NCBI GenBank assembly: GCA_033439765.1
Contig: JAULSN010000006.1
Span: 1,426,001 to 1,490,000, forward strand
Direction: 5' to 3'
DNA length: 64,000 nucleotides
Origin: Lasiosphaeria ovina
Taxonomy: Eukaryota; Ascomycota; Sordariomycetes; Sordariales; Lasiosphaeriaceae
Under the pieces are notes generated by a model. That model searched no databases, was not told where the DNA came from, and worked only from the letters and a program-made list of their open reading frames with translations. Each line of letters begins with the position of its first letter. Within the stretch, counting starts at the first letter, position 1. Below, in pieces: positions 56,001-64,000 of the stretch. The position numbers and the translations under genes were made by a program.

Positions 56001-59000
56001 ACTGCTCGGCATTTGACGTCTATGTCAATGAGGAGCACTTGCCGATCGTGGTGCTAGAATCACAGGCGGCGTCTACGGCCCCGGCTGCCAACGGCGGGCA
56101 ACCTCGGCAGCTGGACACGGCCTTGCTCGACTCGCTCGCCGAGAGGTGTATGGACGTGCTCATGCAGGAGCACAACCTCCGCGTCTACTGCACCATGATC
56201 ACGGCTCCCAATGCGCTGCCGCGGGTGCTGAAGAATGGTCGCCGAGAGATTGGCAACATGCTGTGCAGGAGGGAGTTCGACTTGGGGAACCTGCCGTGCG
56301 TTCACATCAAGTTCGCAGTTGAACATGCCGTTCTCAACCTGCCTGTTGGCATTGACCCGGTCGGCGGCATCTGGTCCCCGATGGCGTCCAACTCTCGCGA
56401 AGACATCCTCGCGCCGTCCGACAAGCAATACTCGGGCATTGATCGGAGAGAGGTGGTGATAGACGACAGGACATCAACGCCGCTCAATAATTTTTCGAGC
56501 ATCACGGACCTCATCCAGTGGCGGGTGGCCAGACAGCCAGAGGAACTTGCGTTGTGCACTATTGACGGCCGGGGCAAGGAGGGCAAGGGTGTTACGTGGA
56601 AAAAGTTCGACATGAAGGTTGCAGCTGTCGCGGTTTATCTGAAAAATAAGGTCAAGATCCGGCCCGGCGACCATATCGTGCTCATGTATACGCACTCCGA
56701 AGAATTTGTCTTCGCCGTGCATGCCTGCATAAACCTCGGCGCCGTTGTGATACCGGTTGCTCCCCTAGACCAGAACCGCTTGGCCGAGGATGTTCCTGCG
56801 TTTCTCCATCTGCTGGGCGACTACGGAGTGAGAGCCGTATTGGTCAACCAGGACGTGGACCACTTGCTGAAGATGAAGCCTGTCGCGCAACACCTCAAGC
56901 AGACTGCCAACATCACCAAGCTGCCGGTCCCCAACGTCTACAACACCAGTAAGCCGCCAAAACAAAACAGTGGCTTGCGAGACTTGGGCATCACGATGGA
57001 CCCGGCGTGGGTGCAGCCGGGCTATCCGGTCTTGATATGGACCTACTGGACGCCTGACCAGCGCCGCCTCGCCGTCCAGATTGGACACGACACGATACTG
57101 GGCATGTGCAAGGTCCAGAAAGAGACGTGCCAAATGACCAGCTCTCGGCCCGTCCTTGGTTGCGTAAGGAGCACCACCGGCTTGGGATTTCTCCACACGT
57201 GTCTCATGGGCATCTATATCGGCACGCCCACCTACCTCTTGTCGCCAGTCGAGTTTGCGCAGAATCCCATCTCGCTGTTCTTGATCTTGTCGAGATACAA
57301 GATCAAGGACACGTACGCCACGCCGCAGATGCTCGATCACGCCATGGGGATGATGCCCGGAAAGGGCTTCACCCTACACGAACTAAAGAACATGATGATT
57401 TCGGCCGAAGTGCGTCCTCGCGTCGACGTCTTCCAAAAGGTTCGCCTGCACTTTGCAGCCACCGGCCTTGACCGGACCGCCATCAACACGGTGTACTCCC
57501 ACGTCCTCAACCCCATGATCGCCTCGCGGTCGTACATGTGCATCGAGCCCATCGAGCTGTGGCTTGATACCAAGGCCCTACGACGGGGGCTGGTGTACCC
57601 AACAGATCCGGAGCGCGATCCCAAGGCGCTGCTCGTCCAGGACTCGGGCATGGTTCCCGTCTCAACCCAAATCGCCATTGTCAACCCGGAAAGCCGGAGG
57701 TTGTGCAGCGATGGCGAATACGGAGAGATCTGGGTAGACTCGGAGGCCTGCGTCAAGGGATTTTATGGCTCGAAGGATGCATTCGACGCGGAACGCTTTG
57801 ACGGTCGGACGATCGAAGACCCGAGCATCCGCTACGTCCGCACCGGAGACCTAGGCTTCCTGCACAGCGTCCGGAGACCGATAGGCCCTGGCGGGGCGCT
57901 CGTCGACATGCAGGTCCTCTTCGTCCTCGGCAGTATTGGCGAGACGTTTGAGATTAATGGCTTAAGCCACTTCCCCATGGACATCGAATATTCGGTTGAG
58001 CGATGCCATCGCAACGTTGTACCAGGCGGTTGGTGAGTTTTGCGCCCCGACTGTCCCTTGCCGAAATTTGATCAACACCTGACTAAAATACTCACCTTTC
58101 TCCTCAGCGCCGTCTTCCAAGCAGGCGGCCTCGTTGTCGTCCTTGTCGAGGTGGCGAGGAAATCCTACCTCGCGTCCATCGTGCCCGTCATTGTCAACGC
58201 CATCTTGAACGAGCACCAGATCATTGCCGATATCGTTGCTTTCGTCGCCAAGGGAGACTTCCCGCGCAGCCGCCTCGGCGAGAAGCAGCGCGGCAAGATT
58301 TTAGCGGGCTGGGTCAGCCGCAAGATGAAAACCATGGCCCAGTTCGCCATCAAGGACATGGACGCGTTGCTAGGACCGCCCGGAACCGTCGGACCGAGCG
58401 AGCCGACCAGCAGCATCCTGGGAGTGCCCGACGCGGCCGGCGACCACCGCATCAGCATGGGCAGCTTCCGCAGCTCGAGCGGCGGCCCGGCGCCCGGCGG
58501 CAGTAGCCTCCGCAATGTCGAGGCGGCCCCCCAGATCCTGGAACAGATCGAGCTCGAGCAACAGGTCCTCGAAAACCTGGCTGCGCTCCCTCCCAATGCG
58601 ACTGCGCGCCCCACTGGCCCTATCGAGATGGCTGCCGACGAGCGCGGGTTTGTCGACAACGACCAGACGCCTACCAAGACGACGCGTGACGAGCAGTACC
58701 GCCGCAGCCAGGGCGGCGCCAGTGCTGCTCCCCTGCCGCACGGATACGACCTGCCCGACTTTGGCCGCTTCGGCCTGTCGGACGACAACGATGCGGATGC
58801 CGACAGCGAGAACCCGCCGCTGCTGCCATCTGCAGTTGGCCCTGACGAGCCAAGGAGCGGCGGCGGCGCCGGCGGCGGAGCAGGGGGAGCTTGGGGAGGG
58901 AATGCTTCAGGATACAGCGCCGTCGCGGCGCCACCTCCGCCGCCGCCGCAGATAAGATTGCCCGGCGTCGACGGGCGCGAGGCGTTCGACGATTGGACGC

Positions 59001-59104
59001 CACGCCCAAGGCTGGGGGCAAGTGGCCCGGGAGGCGAGGATGATGACGATTGGACGAGAGACTCTCGGATGTCGATGAACTTGGCTGGGACCCTGGGCAA
59101 ATAA
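53063..59104 (+). CDS. DIP2/Cmr2-like protein with DMAP1-binding and two AMP-binding domains
   Basis: Large acyl-adenylate-forming-type protein of the Disco-interacting protein 2 family (yeast Cmr2). In yeast and animals these act on diacylglycerol and lipid homeostasis. Four exons: 53063-53122, 53253-53275, 53431-58032 and 58108-59104; 5682 nt, 1893 residues. Residues 1-40 form the DMAP1-binding start: LDERLGELEKELQ, then EGDITEKGYQKRRTQLLSQY, split by two introns and rebuilt exactly. Pro/Ser-rich linker to about 265. AMP-binding domain 1 runs about 270-930 (YRGDRVALIY, FSRAPTGDLRGVVLSH at about 435) with an inserted EKEKEK-rich charged tract at about 665. Domain 2 runs about 1045-1650 (GVTWKKFDMKVAAVA, YVRTGDLGFLHS at about 1497). 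The canonical SSGTTG-type P-loop is degenerate in both. The tail from about 1650 is disordered. Confidence 0.93.
53281..53337. repeat. (CCTG)n-type tetranucleotide repeat in intron 2 of the DIP2-like gene
   Basis: Imperfect tandem CTGC/CTAC tetranucleotides starting five bases after the donor of the second intron (53276-53430). Confidence 0.9.
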
Positions 59105-61942
59105 ATAGCAAGCAAAGCCAAAAAGCTTTGTTTTTCTTTTTCCCCTTTAGCTTGTTTTCCATCTTTTGTTTCTTCCTCTTCTTTTTTTTTTTTTTTTTGC
59201 AATACTAGCAGGAATGAAAGAGAAAGGGATTTGGATGTCGGCCAGGAAAATTGGCCGTGATGATGTCAAGTGATTATCAACGCTTTTTCGAGTATGATGG
59301 CAAATTTGTTCATGGGATTTGAGCAACATAAAAAATGGCATTCAGATGTAATTAGCATTGTTTTTTTTTGTCACACTTGTTTTCTGTTGGCAACTGTTTT
59401 GTGTGTTTACTTGCTGTTGTTGCATTGCATTGCACTGCATCGTGGATAGGATAGCTTACCTTATATGAGGTACTTGGCATTGCATTGCATTGTCTTTGAA
59501 CATTTGCAGTGTTCGTTTTTTATTTATTTATTGATTCATCTACGGGATTTGTTTCAGGTTCTGCTCGAGTCTGGGTTGGTGGCTTGATTTGCATTGCGGG
59601 TTGAAGGGTCTGAGAGGTGACTAGATGCCTTTGAAAGAGTCAACATTTGCGATGGCGTGTTGTGCATTGTCGGCGTTGGTGCACTTCAAGACATGATGGC
59701 TCGTAGTTTCTCATAGTTCATTTTCATGGGAAATACAGTTGACTGGGAAACTGGTGTGCTTGCTTTTTTCTTCTTTGACGTTATGGCGCGCTCGTTGAGT
59801 CTTTGTGATGAGTTCCATTGTTGGAGATCTTTGACGAATCAACAAAGCAACCACTGAATAATACTTTATTGTTTGCGTCTTCCCCTGAAGTTTCATCTGG
59901 TTTTGGCTCAAAATGTCGAGTATTTGCAGAATTTCCTGTGTTCAGTGACCCTTTTCATCAGGTGATTTAATTTTCAAGACATGGCCGAGTGTGCATCTTC
60001 AATCTGCCCCTAGAGATGTGATTTGCTTGACCAATGCAAAGTTCAAACCTGAAAGAGTCTTTGAACTTGAATTATGTCAATGTGTGGCCACAGTGTCAAA
60101 TGTGTCTCCGTCTGAGCTTCTTAGATGAATAGGGGTGTCCGGGTCAAGAAGGATCATGAAGCTTGGAGTTGGAATCGGAGTCGGGGACAATTTGACCAGC
60201 AAGCAATTTGGAGTAAATCCGAGCCGACCACTGCTGGGACCCGGGTGGCTTACTTGACTGCCACACTCTTTTCCCCGAAGGATTGCCGGACTGGTCCTGC
60301 AATAACGAGCACTGGCCCAACTCGACTGCTCAGGCTTTCCGCGTAAATTTTGCCGCGGAGCGCTGGCCATGGGCATGGACGCACATACATAACACGAGCT
60401 TCTTCCTACGGGTCGGGTGCGATTGAACTTGATCACCTTACTGTCTGTGCCTGAGGCGCCTTGGTTACCTGAAACTTGGCGTTCTGTGCCAAATGCGCCC
60501 GATTTGCCAAGACTAGATGTTGGCCGAAGCCAAAAGTCTGCGTTCAGGGACGCGGCCAGGTGTAGCGTACATCGAACAGCAACTGCTGTGACGCTTTGAG
60601 CATCCCGAGCTGAGAAAGAAGGGGGGGGGGACGAAAAAAAGCTTCCGATGACACTGGAGGGCCAGCCGTTTCCTTTTGAACCAGTCGTCTGTCTGTCTGA
60701 CCGCGTGTGATATTGGACTCCACCCTCCCACATGCATCGTTGGGTTGAAATGTGTGGTGGTTGTGCTGACTGTGTTGTTCGTACATGCAGTATTGCATAC
60801 TGTGCATATGTGCAATGTGCATACAAAAATACACTCACCCACCCACCCGCCCGCCCACATGCACTGGGCAGAACACGACCTGTGTGGCTGTCCAGCACTG
60901 GTGGGTACGAGATGTGCCTAGCCTCGACGCCTCCGAGTCGGAGGCGTCGAGGGGTTCGGCGGGGTGGTTCCTGGCGGGCGGGCCATGGCGGGCCACTTCA
61001 GACTCCAGAAGGCGGCGCCACTCCAGAGGTCCAGACGCAGGGACCGGCCGCCGTGTTAGTGTTGGAGCGATCAGGATGATGCGCGCGCCCGGCTATGCGG
61101 CTGGCGGAATATTTCTGCGCGCGGCGGCGGCGGCGTAGGGAGATGAGCTGCAGCCCGGAAGCGATCGCAACTTGTGTTGGTGCTGCTTTGTGGTGGGCGA
61201 CTGTGCAGCGCAGCGTGAACGGTGCTGGGCCCCCGCAGTTAAATTGATCTATTTCGGACGGTTTTTTGAAGGCTGGAGGTTGGGGTCGTAAAGACGATGC
61301 TACCTACCTCGCTTCCCCCCCATTTGCGCTTGTTCGCTCGCTCTCTGGAAGACTGCCACTGCCGTCTCCAGGCCGTGCCGTGGCTGTCGTGGGTCGGGGG
61401 CCGTTGCTGCCGACGCGCGTGGGATTCTGGGTCCTGGGAATATCTCCAGAAGGCTCACCTAGGGGTGGTGTGGTTCGTCTGACAAGCGCGCTCTCCACAT
61501 GCCGTCCCAGGTTCACATGCCCATACCCCTGTTCCTGCTCCTCCTGCTCCTTCCCCCCCGGCCCCTCCCCCCTCTTCCTTCCGCTGGTTGTCGTTGCCTT
61601 CCCTGTCAGACATGACCTGAACTTGTGGCCTGCTCTTTCCAGTCTTGACATTGGCAAAGGCAAGACCCGACGAGGTCCAGGCAGGAATCGACGGCCAATG
61701 TACCCGACTTTTGTCTTCTCCAAGTTCCTCATCAATGACGACGACGGCCCCTCTTTCAACTCACCATAGTTGCTGAGCTTCGAGATCCCGACGACCTGGT
61801 CACTTTTGGCTGTTAGTTCCCTCACCCCTCACCGAGACATGGGGTCTGGCCATCTGCGCCACGCCTCCACGCACATCGCACAGTAGTGCAGTGTGTTGTG
61901 TGAAAGTGATGCTCCAGGCTTGATAGAACGACGAAGCCGGCC
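59105..61942. other. Intergenic region of about 2.8 kb
   Basis: DIP2-like 3' UTR and the upstream region of the HET gene. Contains a T-run (about 59181-59198), GCATTGCATTG repeats at 59422-59440 and 59477-59491, and a perfect 15-bp inverted repeat at 60922-60952. The minus-strand frame 60077-60898 has no recognisable domain and is not called. Confidence 0.5.
60922..60952. repeat. Perfect inverted repeat, 15-bp arms, 1-base centre
   Basis: CCTCGACGCCTCCGA, then G, then TCGGAGGCGTCGAGG: the arms are exactly complementary. GC-rich and able to form a cruciform or, if transcribed, a strong hairpin. It lies 1 kb upstream of the HET gene in otherwise unremarkable sequence. Confidence 0.95.
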
Positions 61943-64000
61943 ATGGACTTCCTCCCGCGCCCAAGCTCCGGGGTAGAGCCGCTCGACGTTCCCTTCGTCG
62001 CCGACACGCCCTATGTCCACGACACGGACTTCTGGGACTTCCCAAGGACTCACGGCTTTGGCGACCAGTGGACCGCTCTCCCGGCCCCTCGCCTGGCCGC
62101 CCTTGCCCAGTCATGGCTTTACTTCGCCGCCATGTCCGAGTTTCTGGGCATGTCCGTCGACCATGAGCACTTCAACTCCTCGGGAAGCGTCTCTGGAAAA
62201 CCTCTGCTGCCGCTGCTGAGCCGGTGGCTGGAACTGAACGCCCCTTCTGCTTCTACTTCTGCTCCTGCTCCTGCCCCCGCTCCCTCTTCGTCTGCCTCTG
62301 CCCCCCTCCGCAGCCGCAGCCGGAGTCCAAAATCCGAGGCCGCTGCACACGACAAGGACGACTTGAGGCAGCTGCTTGACCACCGAGCTGGATTCCTCGA
62401 CGACGTCTTCCACCTCGCCGAGGATTTCGAGAAGCTTTCACAAGGCCGCACCCGTCCGATTCCTGCCGTCATTCTGTCCGTCAAGATCCTCTGTGTAACT
62501 CTCCACGGCGTGCTTGGCGAGGTTGTGGAGGCGCAATCGCGGCTCGACAAGTTACCAGCTCGGCCAAGGCCATGGCCGCCCGCCGGAACACGAAGGCTAA
62601 ACGCCGTCATGCCGCCGCCATCCCCCTCCGGCGCAGCACCCCAGGCCCTCCCGAGTGTCCAGCTTCTCCGAGACGTGTTACGGCTGCGCGGTTGGTGTCC
62701 ATTCTACGCGCGCAAGATCATATCGTCGTACAACTACGCCATGGTCTACTACTTCAGCCGCCTCTTCAAGCGGTACTCTCCGGGCCTCAGCCACGAGCAG
62801 TGCTCAGACGACAAGTGTGTCGCTGGTAATGTTGAACTTGCCGGCTATAAACCAAAACACACAGAGTCCAGCTGCACGTGTCGGCCCCTCTCCGCTCGCA
62901 CTGACAAGATTCGGGCCATCCTTCAGGCTGGCGGCATCCCAGTCATTCAGATGGCATGGGTCAAGAGGAAGCTCGTTGTCAAGGTGGCCAGAATGACTGC
63001 CAAAACCCGCTTCGTGGCTATCTCCCACGCCTGGTTAGACGGCCTAGGCAATCCAAACGCCAATGCGCTCCCAAAGTGCCAACTACGACGTCTTCAGCAT
63101 TTCGTCGACAAACTAGAGCCTCTTGCAAGAAACACGCACGCAGAATCCCGCCTCAATCTTTTGACGAGCTCACCCGAGGCTGGGTTTCAATCCTCGAGGT
63201 CGTTGAAACCAAGGTACTTCTGGATAGACACTCTGTGCATTCCGGTCGGTGGCGGTCCGACCGACGACATAAGAATCCGGGCTATCAATACAATTCCGGC
63301 TGTATACCAAGCTGCCGACCGAGTTTTGATCCTGGACTCTTCTTTCGACAATATCTCGGTGGAGGGTACCGACGAGTGTGAAAGGCTTGCCAGATTGTCA
63401 ACGTGTAACTGGTCATCGAGAAGCTGGACATATCAGGAGGCTGCTTTAGGATCAGTTTGCGAGGTTCAATGTGCCGACAGCACCTTTGACCCCTTTTCAC
63501 GACAGGTTGGCTTGCCCAAAGCCCCAGCTCAATCTCAGACGCAGCCTCGGCCGAAGACTCTCTCAAATTGGCTTTCTTTTCCCGCCGCCGGCGTCATAAA
63601 GGCGCTTTCTCGCAGATTTGTGGTTGCGTATTCGGAATCCAGGAGCCACTATTCTATCGCTCATGCAGATGCTAGCGAGGCCATACATGCAAGCATGATC
63701 CGACAACTAGCCAAGGACCTTGGGCAGACATATTCAAACATCAAGCCCGAGCCAGTTGTCAATGGCGACGGTGATGAAGTCCCGACCCCTGACTTGTGCA
63801 CGGCTTTCGTGCGAGCCTGGAACGAGATCAGCAGGAGAAACACAACAGTCCAAGAAGACTCACACATTATTCTCGCCAGCCTCCTTGGCTTCAACTCCCG
63901 TCCCATCTTGAAGCTTGCGAAGCCAGAAGATCGGATGTCAACTATTCTCTGGAGTATGGATGGAATTCCGATGTCGCTGTTGTTCAACAAAACAGGACCG
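61943..64000 (+). CDS. HET-domain protein (heterokaryon incompatibility type), 3' end outside window
   Basis: Open reading frame of 686 codons from ATG 61943 (MDFLPRPSSGVEPLDV) to the last base, with no stop, so the gene continues beyond the window. HET domains occur in fungal allorecognition proteins that trigger cell death when unlike strains fuse. The domain begins at about residue 350 with RFVAISHAWLDGLGN, then LPKCQLRRLQHFV, RYFWIDTLCIPVG, IRAINTIPAVYQAADRVLILDSS and the closing CNWSSRSWTYQEA. The ~340-residue N-terminal part has an Ala/Pro/Ser-rich linker (about 105-130) and a Cys-rich stretch (HEQCSDDKCVAG and SCTCRP, about 275-315) that often precedes HET in large members. No transmembrane helix or NACHT/NB-ARC domain is seen in the visible part. 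No intron is needed so far. Confidence 0.92.
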   Translation, partial: MDFLPRPSSGVEPLDVPFVADTPYVHDTDFWDFPRTHGFGDQWTALPAPRLAALAQSWLYFAAMSEFLGMSVDHEHFNSSGSVSGKPLLPLLSRWLELNAPSASTSAPAPAPAPSSSASAPLRSRSRSPKSEAAAHDKDDLRQLLDHRAGFLDDVFHLAEDFEKLSQGRTRPIPAVILSVKILCVTLHGVLGEVVEAQSRLDKLPARPRPWPPAGTRRLNAVMPPPSPSGAAPQALPSVQLLRDVLRLRGWCPFYARKIISSYNYAMVYYFSRLFKRYSPGLSHEQCSDDKCVAGNVELAGYKPKHTESSCTCRPLSARTDKIRAILQAGGIPVIQMAWVKRKLVVKVARMTAKTRFVAISHAWLDGLGNPNANALPKCQLRRLQHFVDKLEPLARNTHAESRLNLLTSSPEAGFQSSRSLKPRYFWIDTLCIPVGGGPTDDIRIRAINTIPAVYQAADRVLILDSSFDNISVEGTDECERLARLSTCNWSSRSWTYQEAALGSVCEVQCADSTFDPFSRQVGLPKAPAQSQTQPRPKTLSNWLSFPAAGVIKALSRRFVVAYSESRSHYSIAHADASEAIHASMIRQLAKDLGQTYSNIKPEPVVNGDGDEVPTPDLCTAFVRAWNEISRRNTTVQEDSHIILASLLGFNSRPILKLAKPEDRMSTILWSMDGIPMSLLFNKTGP

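Noticed and set aside
58165..59202. 345-codon minus-strand frame
   Set aside because: Antisense to the low-complexity C-terminal tail of the DIP2-like protein; no recognisable domain.
60077..60898. 273-codon minus-strand frame
   Set aside because: No domain, Ser/Thr/His-rich random-looking text, and overlapping frames on the same strand; not supported as a gene.

Overview
The window is nuclear DNA of a filamentous ascomycete (Pezizomycotina, most likely a Sordariomycete). Genes on both strands are interrupted by short GT-AG introns, mostly 55-250 bp, several with a TACTAAC-like branch point. Coding sequence is GC-rich at third codon positions. The family content is fungal: a LAMMER kinase, a long-form tRNase Z with a mitochondrial leader, App1, Drs1, a HET-domain protein and a DIP2/Cmr2-type AMP-binding protein. 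Nothing bacterial, viral or recently transposed was seen, and there is no CRISPR array or rRNA.

Layout. 1-1592: 3' part of a cytochrome P450 (+). 2382-3902: Stm1/SERBP1-like ribosome-binding protein (+) with very small first exons. 4890-5351: small two-helix membrane protein (+). 7433-5469: major facilitator transporter (-), divergent from a sideroflexin at 8347-9739 (+). 9740-16011: about 6 kb without a convincing gene. 16012-18453: LAMMER-type protein kinase (+). 19444-20985: fungal protein of unknown function (+). 21590-21497: tRNA-Ser(GCU) with an intron (-). 25327-22265: tRNase Z long form (-). 28756-26294: App1-type phosphatidate phosphatase (-). 32457-29905: DEAD-box helicase Drs1 (-). 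35697-33542: single-pass membrane protein (-). 39040-38065: secreted GH16 glucanase (-). 40293-41615: flavin reductase-like protein (+). 45678-42613: class II cAMP phosphodiesterase with a 1.1-kb first intron (-). 51120-48664: Gln-rich protein of unknown function (-). 53063-59104: DIP2/Cmr2-like protein (+). 61943 to the window end: HET-domain protein (+), open to the last base.

The genes do not form a pathway cluster. They are a housekeeping mix: ribosome and RNA biology (Stm1, Drs1, tRNase Z, tRNA-Ser), lipid and membrane biology (App1, sideroflexin, MFS), signalling (LAMMER kinase, cAMP phosphodiesterase) and a few accessory genes (P450, GH16, HET). The P450 and HET genes sit at the edges, so any cluster they belong to would lie outside the window.

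The most notable sequence-level signals are these: a dispersed 9-bp motif TACGGAGTA, present in seven exact copies, all outside coding exons; a perfect 15-bp inverted repeat at 60922-60952; a 77-bp in-frame hexanucleotide repeat in the leader of tRNase Z; the very long first intron of the cAMP phosphodiesterase; and two conserved-looking proteins of unknown function with Cys/His clusters. No clearly new multi-gene system was found.
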